Source: Balneolales bacterium ANBcel1 (GTDB lineage Bacteria; Bacteroidota; Rhodothermia; Balneolales; Natronogracilivirgulaceae). From it: a stretch of 64,000 nt of DNA. This document shows positions 27,977-36,519 of the stretch, in pieces. The position numbers were made by a program, and so were the translations under genes. Under the pieces are notes generated by a model. That model ran no database searches. It was not told where the DNA came from and was given only the letters and a program-made list of their open reading frames with translations. Each line of letters starts with the position of its first letter. Position 1 is the first letter of the stretch. The stretch is taken from assembly GCA_029688905.1 (NCBI GenBank), contig JARULB010000003.1, forward strand, positions 372,001 through 436,000, written 5' to 3'.

Positions 27977-28077
27977 GATAATGACCGGGCTGGTACCGGG
28001 ATACGCAGTCGCATGATTAAAACCGGTCATGTCATTCTATCTGACATAATAAATCTGAAACTTTAAACAGATGAAAT
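27977..28077 (+). repeat. Short repeat family, copy 1
   Basis: The unit begins with ATGACCGGGC, contains ATGATTAAAACCGGTCAT (the outer ATGACCGG and CCGGTCAT are inverted repeats) and TCATTCTATCTGACAT, and ends with TTTAAACAGATGAAAT. The stretch from ATGATTAAAACC to CTGACAT (35 bases) is identical to copy 2. The right end runs into lon: the lon stop codon (TAA on the minus strand, 28063-28065) and its last few codons lie inside the repeat. Confidence 0.75.
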
Positions 28078-30459
28078 CAATTTGAGAAAATCCGGAGACC
28101 GGAAAACGTGTTCAAATGTCTCGGAAATATGGTTCACACCTGTGATCGTAAGCCCCTCTTTCACCTTGTCGGGAATATCGGCAAGGTCCGGCATATTTTC
28201 TGCCGGGATAATCACCGTGACAATTCCCTTGCGCTGTGCGGCCAGCAGTTTTTCATTGAGCCCTCCGATGGCGTAAACATCCCCCCTGAGGGTAATTTCA
28301 CCGGTTACCGCAACATCATGCCGGACAGAAGAATCTGTCACAAGCGATATCATTGCAAGAGCCATCCCCATGCCGGCACTGGGACCGTCCTTCGGAATTG
28401 CTCCTTCCGGTATGTGTATATGGATCTCGTTCTTTTCAAAATAGTCGTCGGGTAACTGGAGGAAGGAGGCGTGCGAGCGGATATAGGTAAGCGCCGCCTG
28501 CGCGGATTCTTTCATGACATCACCCAGCTGACCGGTGAGCAGCAGCTTGTTTTTCCCTGGCATTCGGGCTACATCAAGTTGAAGGATGCTTCCACCGGTG
28601 CTGGTCCAGGCCAGCCCGTTAACACTGCCTACCCGATCCTTCTTGTCCAGTGAACGATCTTTATACTTCTCCACACCCAGAAACTCACGCACCCGACCGG
28701 TGTTGATGGTAATACTACCCGTTTGTTTCCCGTCTTTTTTCCGGTTAATCGCCCGTTTTGCAACTTTTCGACATAAAGCGGCCAGTTTTTGCTCCAGCTC
28801 CCGAACCCCGGACTCTGATGTATAGCGTTGAATCACGAGCCGGATGGCATCATCCCGAAACGTTACCCGGGATCGCTTGAGGCCGTGCGATGTGAGCAGG
28901 CGGGGAATCAGATGCTGTTTGGCGATTTCGACTTTATCATGCTCCAGATATCCGTGCAGGGGTATTACCTCCATACGGTCCAGCAGGGCCGGCTGAATGT
29001 TGCTGGCTACATTGGCGGTCGTAATGAACATCACTTGAGAGAGGTCGAACTCCAGATCCAGGTAATGGTCGTGAAACGTATCGTTCTGCTCGGGATCGAG
29101 AACTTCCAGAACGGCGGATGAGGGGTCACCCCGAAGATCGTGACCAAGTTTGTCAATTTCATCCAGGATAATCACGGGGTTCATGGTACCCGCTTTTTTT
29201 ATCGCCTGGATTATTCTTCCGGGCATGGAGCCGATGTAGGTGCGGCGGTGGCCGCGGATTTCCGATTCGTCGCTCACTCCTCCCAGCGAGATCCGAACCA
29301 TTTTTCGGTTCATGGCTTCGGCAATCGACTTGGCCAGGCTGGTTTTTCCCGTTCCGGGAGCTCCGACAAAGCAGAGAATCTGCCCCTTGATTTTCTGCAC
29401 CAGATTCAGAACGGCAATATATTCGAGAATCCGCTCTTTGGGCTTTTCAAGTCCAAAGTGGTCTTTGTCCAGCGCCTGTTCCACAGCAGTAATATCGAGC
29501 CGGTCTTCAGAAAAAGCTCCCCACGGCAGCGCCAGAATCCAGTCCAGATAATTTCTGGACACACTGTACTCCGGCGACATGACAGGCGTCTTTTTAAGCC
29601 GTTCCAGCTCTTCATCGGCTTTTGCGCGAGCCGATTCCGGAAGAGGCCGCTCATCCATCATTTGCTTGATTTTTGCAAGTTCCGGATCGGCATATCCATC
29701 CTCGTCCAGCTCATCCTGAAGCACCTTGATCTGCTCCTGAATAAAGAACTTTCGCTGGGTCTCCTGAATCTCGTCCTGTACCTTCTCGTTGATTTCATTC
29801 GAGACGGCGAGCAGCTCCAGCTCCCCGGTCAGATGCGTCAGAATGGCCTTGTACTGCTTGTTCAGGTCTTTTTCCTCGAGCAGCTGCTGTTTCTCATGGA
29901 TATCAAGGTCCAGATAGGATGCCATGAAAAAGAGCAGATTGCGGGGATTGTAATTCTGCTCAAAACCAAGCAGAACTTCTTCCGGCAGCTCCTGGTTCAA
30001 AAGCACCAGGCGTTCAAATCCCTCTTTGGTTTTCCGGATGAGGGCCTTGAGGCGCGGATTCATCCGTATCTTCGGTTCCTCCGGCAAATGAACGGAAGCT
30101 GTGAAAAAGGGCTCGGTCTGATTAAAAGACACGGCCTCGGCCGTGTGGATACCGCTGATCAGAACCTTGAGCAGGTCATTGGGCAGATGAAGCACCTGGA
30201 TGATTTGCGCAAGGGTACCCTTTTTGTGCAGTGCTTCGGGCGCCGGATGTTCTTCATCGGGGTCGAGCTGCGCACAGAGCAGCACGTACTTGTCACCCTC
30301 GACGGCGCTGTTGACGGCGGCGATGGTGGATGAGCGGCCGACCAGTATCGGAAACATGGTATTGGGGAAGATGACCGTATCGCGGAGGGGTACAACAGGA
30401 ACACGGTCGGGCGCATCCAGGGAGTCCGGAAGATCGTGATGTAACGGTTTCTTTTCCAT
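28063..30459 (-). CDS. lon: Endopeptidase La (Lon protease)
   Basis: ATP-dependent AAA+ serine protease for damaged and regulatory proteins. The N-terminal LON domain opens with VPVVPLRDTVIFPNTMFPI. The Walker A GAPGTGKTSLAK and Walker B ILDEIDKLG follow. The proteolytic domain has the catalytic Ser in KDGPSAGMGMA and the catalytic Lys in GLNEKLLAAQRKG. The start at 30459 gives 798 residues; the frame is open 20 codons further. The last residues (ISSV) and the stop codon fall inside the short repeat at 27977-28077. It diverges from recN. Confidence 0.95.
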   Translation of the reverse strand: MEKKPLHHDLPDSLDAPDRVPVVPLRDTVIFPNTMFPILVGRSSTIAAVNSAVEGDKYVLLCAQLDPDEEHPAPEALHKKGTLAQIIQVLHLPNDLLKVLISGIHTAEAVSFNQTEPFFTASVHLPEEPKIRMNPRLKALIRKTKEGFERLVLLNQELPEEVLLGFEQNYNPRNLLFFMASYLDLDIHEKQQLLEEKDLNKQYKAILTHLTGELELLAVSNEINEKVQDEIQETQRKFFIQEQIKVLQDELDEDGYADPELAKIKQMMDERPLPESARAKADEELERLKKTPVMSPEYSVSRNYLDWILALPWGAFSEDRLDITAVEQALDKDHFGLEKPKERILEYIAVLNLVQKIKGQILCFVGAPGTGKTSLAKSIAEAMNRKMVRISLGGVSDESEIRGHRRTYIGSMPGRIIQAIKKAGTMNPVIILDEIDKLGHDLRGDPSSAVLEVLDPEQNDTFHDHYLDLEFDLSQVMFITTANVASNIQPALLDRMEVIPLHGYLEHDKVEIAKQHLIPRLLTSHGLKRSRVTFRDDAIRLVIQRYTSESGVRELEQKLAALCRKVAKRAINRKKDGKQTGSITINTGRVREFLGVEKYKDRSLDKKDRVGSVNGLAWTSTGGSILQLDVARMPGKNKLLLTGQLGDVMKESAQAALTYIRSHASFLQLPDDYFEKNEIHIHIPEGAIPKDGPSAGMGMALAMISLVTDSSVRHDVAVTGEITLRGDVYAIGGLNEKLLAAQRKGIVTVIIPAENMPDLADIPDKVKEGLTITGVNHISETFEHVFRSPDFLKLISSV

Positions 30460-30596
30460 TGTCACAAAATAGCCATTTTTCACCCAATTACGCAGTGTAA
30501 GGTTTGGCTTTTTTCCCACTCATATGGCAACAGAAGCTGGAACACTATCAGATCCGGGAAACGCGCCGTGGATTCAACAAGTATGAAAAAAACTCC

Positions 30597-30604
30597 TATC
30601 TTTG
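30597..30604 (+). promoter_or_regulatory. Candidate -7 promoter element of recN
   Basis: TATCTTTG matches the Bacteroidota -7 consensus TAnnTTTG exactly. No clear TTTG element is found at the right distance upstream, so the call is tentative. It would give a leader of about 45 bases before the GTG start at 30655. Confidence 0.3.
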
Positions 30605-30654
30605 CATTATTCCATGAACCCGGAACAACGAATTCACCCGATAGACCTGTCGCA

Positions 30655-32376
30655 GTGATCCAAAGCCTCTATATAAAAAATTATGCACTGATTGATGAGC
30701 TGGATGTCAGGTTTCATGAAGGGCTGAATATTCTGACGGGGCAGACGGGCGCCGGCAAGTCCATTATCATCGGTGCCCTGAATGCGGTTCTGGGTGAGCG
30801 CGCAGATACAGAAACCGTCAGAGAGGGAACACGAAAGGCGGTAGTTGAAGCTATTATCAGCACAAGCTCACCGCACGATTCCCGGCTGGGAGAGCTTATG
30901 CGCGACCGCGACATCGAATGGGATGGCTCCGAGGTAATTTTGCGCCGCGAAATTCGTCCGTCCGGCAGCCGTGCGTTCATCAACGATACTCCGGTCTCCA
31001 TATCCGCCCTTCGTGAGATAGGTGACCGCCTTGTGGATCTCCATGGGCAGCATGACCATCAGCTTCTGCTTAAACAGGATCACCATCGGGAAGTTGTTGA
31101 TGAACTGATTGGTGTTCGCGCCGCCAGGGAGGCCTACTCCAGCGCTTATGGCAATGTCCGAAAAATCAGAAATGAGCTGCAGGAGCTGAAGCGCAGGGAA
31201 CGGGAACTTGAAGAGAAGCTGGAGCTCCACAGGTTTCAGCTACAGGAACTGGAGGAAACGGAACTGGATGAAGAAGCCTTCCAGGAAATGGAAGCCGAAA
31301 TGAAGCGCCTGGATTATGCGGAAGAGCTGGATCAAAAAGCCGCGATGATTGTGGAAGCCGGCTCCGGCGGCGAGTACAACCTTCTGGATCTGCTGGCCAT
31401 GATCGAAGAGGCGCTCTCGGATATGAAGGAAAGGGAGCCGGAGTTCGAGTCGTACTGGCAAGAGCTTAAAACCGCTCATATTAGCATTCAGGAGCTGCTT
31501 TCTTTTACAGAGCAGTATAAGTCGCGCATAGAGTTCAACCCCGGCCGCCTTGAGGAGATTCGCATGCGGCAGGCGGAGGTGAGGAGGCTGGAAAAGAAGT
31601 ACGGCCGCGCGTTGCCGGAGCTGGTTTCGTATCGTGATGAGTTGGCCGAATCGGTCAATCTGGCCGAGAACTTTGATCTGGAGCTGGAAAAGAAGGAGAA
31701 GGAGCTGAAAGCGGCTTCGGAGTTGCTTCGGGAGCGGGCCGAAGCGTTGCATGCCGCCCGAATCCACGCCGGATTGGAACTTGGGAACAGGATATCAGAA
31801 GCCCTGAAAGAGCTGGGTATTCCCAACAACCGTTTTGAGACCCGGGTGGAGTGGCGATATGATGATTCCGGCTGGATTGATATAGAGGGTCGCAAGGTGG
31901 GGTGCCATTCGGACGGCCCGGACGATGTCGTTTTTTATATCAGCACTAACAAGGGTGAGTCACCGCGCCCCTTGGCCAGAATTGCATCCGGCGGAGAGAT
32001 TTCGAGAGTCATGCTTGCCATGAAATCGGTTATTGCCAGGGACCATCATCTGCCCGTCATGATTTTCGATGAAATTGATACGGGTATAGGCGGCGCCGTT
32101 GCCGAGCAAGTGGGCAAAACCATGCTGGATCTCTCTGCTCATTGCCAGATCATCGCGATAACGCATCAGGCGCAGATTGCGGGCCAGGCAGACCACCATT
32201 ACAGGGTCGAAAAACAGGAGGAGGGTGACCGGACCATCACCCACATACGTCCCCTGGATGAGGAGGCGCATATCGCGGAAGTAGCCGCCCTGATGAGCGG
32301 GTCGGAAGTGAGTGAACATGCCGTGGCGAGTGCCCGTGAAATGGTTCAGAAAGCCAGGAACAGGCGGGAATCGTAA
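30655..32376 (+). CDS. recN: DNA repair protein RecN
   Basis: SMC-like ATPase of double-strand break repair. IQSLYIKNYALIDELDVRF and the P-loop GQTGAGKSI open the protein, a long coiled-coil fills the middle (about residues 130-350), and the signature IASGGEISRVMLAMK, Walker B MIFDEIDTGIGG and IAITHQAQIA close it. I choose GTG 30655, which gives 573 residues and places the conserved N-terminus at residue 2. An upstream in-frame ATG at 30568 is possible, but TATCTTTG at 30597-30604 matches the -7 promoter element TAnnTTTG and would put transcription start beyond it. Confidence 0.93.
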   Translation: MIQSLYIKNYALIDELDVRFHEGLNILTGQTGAGKSIIIGALNAVLGERADTETVREGTRKAVVEAIISTSSPHDSRLGELMRDRDIEWDGSEVILRREIRPSGSRAFINDTPVSISALREIGDRLVDLHGQHDHQLLLKQDHHREVVDELIGVRAAREAYSSAYGNVRKIRNELQELKRRERELEEKLELHRFQLQELEETELDEEAFQEMEAEMKRLDYAEELDQKAAMIVEAGSGGEYNLLDLLAMIEEALSDMKEREPEFESYWQELKTAHISIQELLSFTEQYKSRIEFNPGRLEEIRMRQAEVRRLEKKYGRALPELVSYRDELAESVNLAENFDLELEKKEKELKAASELLRERAEALHAARIHAGLELGNRISEALKELGIPNNRFETRVEWRYDDSGWIDIEGRKVGCHSDGPDDVVFYISTNKGESPRPLARIASGGEISRVMLAMKSVIARDHHLPVMIFDEIDTGIGGAVAEQVGKTMLDLSAHCQIIAITHQAQIAGQADHHYRVEKQEEGDRTITHIRPLDEEAHIAEVAALMSGSEVSEHAVASAREMVQKARNRRES

Positions 32377-32412
32377 TGATCAGCACCACCATATCCGGCA
32401 TTGCCGGCCTTT

Positions 32413-33246
32413 ATGTCAGGAAATAAAGCCATAATGGAAGCAGCAGCGCATCAAAAACACACGTATGAATATGGCCCTGGCGGTCAGTTTGTGTCATATT
32501 ACAAAACCGGCACGGGTCCTCCGCTACTGATACTTCACGGCTGGGGAAGCCGGGCGTCGGTTATGCTGCCCCTGGCTAACGCCCTTTCGGATATCCGGAC
32601 ATGCTATATTCCCGATCTTCCCGGTTTTGGAGACTCACCCCCGCCGACAACTCCCTGGAATGTTGACAACTATGTTGATTTGGCATCATCGTTCTCATCG
32701 AGTATCGCTGGCGAACCGATCGATGTGCTTGCGCATTCGTTTGGAGGCCGGATTGTACTGAAATGGTGCTGCCTGCAGGAGGCGAAAGAGCTGTTGAACA
32801 AGGTGGTAGTTACCGGGGGAGCCGGAATGAAGCCGCGCCGTTCTCTTTCCTATTACCGCAGAAGGATTTCGGCAACGGTACTGAAAGCACCCTTTCTGCT
32901 GTTGCCGGAAAAGCTTAGAAACAGGGCACTGGAGCGTCTCCGCAGATCACGGCTCTGGAAATCCCTGGGATCTTCGGATTACAGCCGGCTTGAAGGGACC
33001 ATGAGGGAAACATTTGTGCGGACCGTCTCGGAGCATCTTGAATCCTGTCTGCCGGAGATCCACCAGGAAATTTTTCTACTTTGGGGCAAGGGGGACGATG
33101 CCACCCCCTGGTATCAGGCGGAGCGCATGGAAAAAGGATTGAGAAACGGAACCCTTGTTGGTATCGACCAGGCCGGACATTACGCCTTTCTGGATCAGCC
33201 GGTGCGGTTTACGAGGATTGTAAGGGCTTATCTGGACCCAGCCTGA
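32413..33246 (+). CDS. Alpha/beta hydrolase
   Basis: 277 residues of the alpha/beta hydrolase fold. LILHGWGSR is the oxyanion block, LAHSFGGRI the nucleophile elbow with Ser, and GKGDDATPW and DQAGHYAF near the C-terminus supply the acid and His. ATG 32413 is chosen over the TTG twelve bases upstream. It starts 36 bp after recN. Substrate unknown. Confidence 0.85.
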   Translation: MSGNKAIMEAAAHQKHTYEYGPGGQFVSYYKTGTGPPLLILHGWGSRASVMLPLANALSDIRTCYIPDLPGFGDSPPPTTPWNVDNYVDLASSFSSSIAGEPIDVLAHSFGGRIVLKWCCLQEAKELLNKVVVTGGAGMKPRRSLSYYRRRISATVLKAPFLLLPEKLRNRALERLRRSRLWKSLGSSDYSRLEGTMRETFVRTVSEHLESCLPEIHQEIFLLWGKGDDATPWYQAERMEKGLRNGTLVGIDQAGHYAFLDQPVRFTRIVRAYLDPA

Positions 33247-33276
33247 CCCAGGCGGCAAACTCGGGGGCAATGGCGG

Positions 33277-33861
33277 TCAGTTCAGGAAAATGTAACGGAA
33301 ATCACTCCAGGTGAAATCAGTGCCGTTGCTTCGGTCGGTCCAGGAATGGATTGCCCAGTCGCCGCTCTCATCCCGTTTCATAGTTATGATGAGTCTGCCC
33401 CGTGCCTCGGTCGGCAGTAGCTCGGGCCCCCGGTTGTGGTTGACCGTCAGCCGGTAATTGGTCTCGAACTGCTCTTCGTTTTCGCCCAGATTTACGAGGG
33501 AGGCCTCATCAAACTGCAGACCGTGTCCGCTGCGGCCCTCCGTCTCGGAACGCATTGCTCTGAAATAGTCAACTTCCTGCTGATATCCCCAGCCCTGCCA
33601 AAGACCGGGATTATTGCTTTGGGCATCGGAAGAGGGCCGGTAGGTGAAGTCGGCCTCTGAGAACAGCCGCTGATAATGGTCGGTATTCATGTGAGTTACG
33701 GCATTGACCAGGTTATCAATTACATTCTCCGGCCGGTCGGTTTGAATAAAAGGCGGACCCGTAGTGGTGCCGGGCTCTTCGGGATCCCGTGTCTCAAACA
33801 GGCTGCATGAGGCAGCCATGGGCAGAATCAACAGAAATAGCAGGATCCTCGATGGATTCAT
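33277..33861 (-). CDS. Hypothetical lipoprotein
   Basis: 194 residues with a signal peptide ending in the lipobox-like PMAASC (Cys at residue 19), so probably anchored to a membrane. The mature part, with ENVIDNLVNAVTHMNTDHYQ and a later set of beta strands (RGRLIITMKRDESGDWAIHSW), resembles NTF2/SnoaL-like folds in layout, but no firm family is recognised. Converges with the hydrolase gene. Confidence 0.7.
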   Translation of the reverse strand: MNPSRILLFLLILPMAASCSLFETRDPEEPGTTTGPPFIQTDRPENVIDNLVNAVTHMNTDHYQRLFSEADFTYRPSSDAQSNNPGLWQGWGYQQEVDYFRAMRSETEGRSGHGLQFDEASLVNLGENEEQFETNYRLTVNHNRGPELLPTEARGRLIITMKRDESGDWAIHSWTDRSNGTDFTWSDFRYIFLN

Positions 33862-33979
33862 GGTAAGGCCGGGATCGGAGTAACGGGTTATTCTGTATTG
33901 AAAACGGTTCGAGAGGCAAAATACATATCATTGCGTATTCGTCAAACGCATCGGCTGAGCAGAGTCCCCGTATGAAACA

Positions 33980-35113
33980 TTAAGGCTGAAGAGCTTCCCG
34001 GTAACCGGAGAGGTGGAATGAAAGGTTCAGGGATGGAATCTCCATTGCATGATGAACCAGTGATATGGCTGAGTTTTGCATGGGAAAGCCGTTTGTTTTA
34101 CCCGCGGGGCGCCGTGTGCCCGGTTGTACGGTTCTGTTTCCATAAACCGGGTCGTCAATTATCGGATGTCCCCACTCCCGTAGATGAAGCCGAATCTGGT
34201 GCGTACGTCCGGTTGCAGGGCGGCAAGCAACCAGGGCGGAGCTGCCATTCGTGCGCAATACGCGGAACTCTGTCAGAGCCGGTTTCCCGCCGGGAGCACA
34301 TTCAAACAGATAGCCGTTTTTTCGGCGGATGGGCCGGTCGATAGTTACGGCTTGCTCATCCGGAACCCCCGACACAATGGCAAAATAGTGTTTTGACACA
34401 CGGCCCGTCTCGAAAGCCTGACGAACCCTGCCGGAAAAGTCGGGATTCCGTCCAAACAGTACCAGTCCGGTGGTGACCGCATCCAGCCGGTGCAGAATAT
34501 GCAACCCTGATTCCCGGGCAGGATTTTGCCCGGTTGCAAAACCATTACTTTGAGAAGCAAAGCCCGGGTTTTCACCCGCTTCCTCCTGCAGAATCGAGAG
34601 GAGTGTGTTTCTGTAATAGCGCCCGCCGGGGTGCATGGGGAGCGGTGCCGGCTTGTAGACCAGCAGAAATTCGGGGTGTTTATCCAGGATTTGGATTTCA
34701 TCGGGTACAGCCGGTTCCGTGAATCCCGGCTGAAAAATCGATAAAGCGGGTTCATCCGCCAGAGTGTCACCAGGCTTGAGCCGCCGGTCACCCTGGGTGA
34801 TCCAGCCGGAACGAAGCCGTTCACTCCACACCTGTTCACTCCGGAACGGGAACCGGCCTGTCAGAAAGCGGATGATCTCCTGGCCGGTATCCTGTGGTCG
34901 AACACGGCAGGTAATGGTCCGATTACAGGGAGGGGCAATACGGATACGGCAGAATGAATCACGGTGAGTCGGATAGAAGGTGTCAGCGGCAGAAGGCTGA
35001 CCCGGAAAAGGGAACAGAGAGCCCGGTTCGGATAGAACAGAATGGTTTTCGGGTGCTGGAGGGGTTTTGGAGCTTTTTCCGGGTCCGGCAATATATTCCG
35101 ATTGACTTGTCAT
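33980..35113 (-). CDS. RluA-family pseudouridine synthase (second copy)
   Basis: 377 residues. The N-terminal 60 residues are Pro/Ser-rich with no family similarity, then an S4-like region (FRSEQVWSERLRSGWITQGDRRLKPGDTL) and the catalytic HILHRLDAVTTGLVLFGR, where the usual TSG is TTG. RTHQIRLHLREWGHPIIDDPVYGN ends the domain. A short Asn/Gln/Ser-rich insert (SQSNGFATGQNP) precedes the catalytic block. Target RNA unknown. It may start further downstream than 35113, given the poorly conserved N-terminus. Confidence 0.8.
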   Translation of the reverse strand: MTSQSEYIAGPGKSSKTPPAPENHSVLSEPGSLFPFPGQPSAADTFYPTHRDSFCRIRIAPPCNRTITCRVRPQDTGQEIIRFLTGRFPFRSEQVWSERLRSGWITQGDRRLKPGDTLADEPALSIFQPGFTEPAVPDEIQILDKHPEFLLVYKPAPLPMHPGGRYYRNTLLSILQEEAGENPGFASQSNGFATGQNPARESGLHILHRLDAVTTGLVLFGRNPDFSGRVRQAFETGRVSKHYFAIVSGVPDEQAVTIDRPIRRKNGYLFECAPGGKPALTEFRVLRTNGSSALVACRPATGRTHQIRLHLREWGHPIIDDPVYGNRTVQPGTRRPAGKTNGFPMQNSAISLVHHAMEIPSLNLSFHLSGYREALQP

Positions 35114-35149
35114 CGTTAGCTTCTGTTTTCAGAACGTTTCCCGCTGACC

Positions 35150-36130
35150 TCAACGGCTCAAACCGGTTCTCTGGTGTTTCCCCTGTTTGAAGGAGACATC
35201 AAAATAGTGATACCATTTTCGAAAAGGAGCATAGGCTTTATCCGGGTTGAAAGGACGTCTGCGCGGGTTTTGCCGGCACGATTCGCTGCAACAACCCTCC
35301 ATCCGCTCGGCTCCTTTTGGCGAGCAAATAAACAACCGGTTGCACTCCATGTTGGCGCAATTGATGTACATGTCGCAGGGGTCACCGGTGATTTCGCAAA
35401 AACTGACGGGCTCTTGCTCCTCCGGATTTACCGGAACGACCAGACGATCATCAAACACAAAACATTTGCCACGAAAATGGCGCCCAGCCTGCTTGTTTGC
35501 GTAATTCAGAATGCCGCCGTGCAACTGGTTGACATCCCGATACCCTTTTTTCTTCATCAGTACCGAGAACTTTTCACAACGGATTCCGCCGGTGCAGTAC
35601 ATGAGCACTTTTTTGTTCTTCGGGATGCCGGCCCCATCCAGCCAGTTCGGAAAATCATAGAAATTTTCCACATCGGGCCTTTGTGCTCCTTCGAAATAAC
35701 CGATGCGGGATTCATAATTGTTTCGGACATCAATCATGATATAGTCTTCACCCGATTCCATGACCCTCCGCCACTCGTCCGGCGAGAGATGACGCCCCCC
35801 TTCCTCGAGCGGATCCAGGTTTTCTCCCGATTTCAGGGATACCAGCTCGGGTCGATGCTTGACAATCAGTTTTGCAAAAGGCACCTCATCCGAAAAATCT
35901 TCTTTAAACTCGGTACCAGAAAACCCCTCTTTGCTTCGTAAAGCGTCTTTATAGCCAGTAATATCCAAAGTTTTGCCGGACAGGGTTCCGTTGATGCCTT
36001 CATCAGAGATATAAATGCGCCCCTTGAGACCCAGCCCGGAACACAACTGTTTTTGTTCCGCAACCATGTTCTCTGGCGATTCGATTCTGGCAAACTGATA
36101 AAAGAGGATGACGGAATACGGGGTGCTCAT
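35150..36130 (-). CDS. trhO: tRNA uridine(34) hydroxylase TrhO (YceA-like rhodanese)
   Basis: Oxygen-dependent enzyme for 5-hydroxyuridine at the tRNA wobble position. The rhodanese domain has MIDVRNNYE and the catalytic MYCTGGIRCEK, both characteristic. The N-terminal RIYISDEGINGTLSG belongs to the family, and the Cys-rich C-terminus (CEITGDPCDMYINCANMECN) is the known extension of long forms. The start at 36130 gives 326 residues; the longer open frame upstream has no similarity. Confidence 0.9.
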   Translation of the reverse strand: MSTPYSVILFYQFARIESPENMVAEQKQLCSGLGLKGRIYISDEGINGTLSGKTLDITGYKDALRSKEGFSGTEFKEDFSDEVPFAKLIVKHRPELVSLKSGENLDPLEEGGRHLSPDEWRRVMESGEDYIMIDVRNNYESRIGYFEGAQRPDVENFYDFPNWLDGAGIPKNKKVLMYCTGGIRCEKFSVLMKKKGYRDVNQLHGGILNYANKQAGRHFRGKCFVFDDRLVVPVNPEEQEPVSFCEITGDPCDMYINCANMECNRLFICSPKGAERMEGCCSESCRQNPRRRPFNPDKAYAPFRKWYHYFDVSFKQGKHQRTGLSR

Positions 36131-36482
36131 GGAGTAGTGTTTAGCTGAATGGATATTGCAACAGGTGCCGTCCTGAAATGAAGGCGTGTTTAAAGTAGAA
36201 TGGTAAAATATGAAGAAACAACAACAATAGGGATGACGCCTCCCGGCCGGAGCGGAGTTTTTCATTCGTCCCGTATTGCGGAGGGATCTCATCCGGAACG
36301 ACACCCCGCCTTTGCAGTCGAGAGCATGCGGTACGAAGATATTGTGCTGTAACGGAATGCGTCTTTATTCGTATATCCCGGCCAATATCAATCAGGGCAT
36401 ATGGCGAAGTGAAGAGCCGGAAGCAAGGATTGATGCTTTACGTGGTCCAAATATCATGGTATCGGTTCCGGTTCAGCCGGAC
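36131..36482. other. Gene-free gap before the first secreted metalloprotease
   Basis: Divergent intergenic stretch between trhO and the metalloprotease gene. I see no coding sequence that resembles a protein, no strong hairpin with a T-run and no repeat. The promoter of trhO must lie here but cannot be singled out. Confidence 0.4.
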
Positions 36483-36513
36483 TTGGTAATCCTGTACGGT
36501 AATAGTACCTTTA
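36483..36513 (+). promoter_or_regulatory. Candidate promoter of the first secreted metalloprotease gene
   Basis: TTG at 36483-36485, then 20 bases, then TACCTTTA at 36506-36513, one mismatch from TAnnTTTG. This spacing fits Bacteroidota promoters. Transcription would start about 36520, which makes the second ATG (36544) an attractive start for the downstream gene. Confidence 0.35.
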
Positions 36514-36519
36514 TATTCT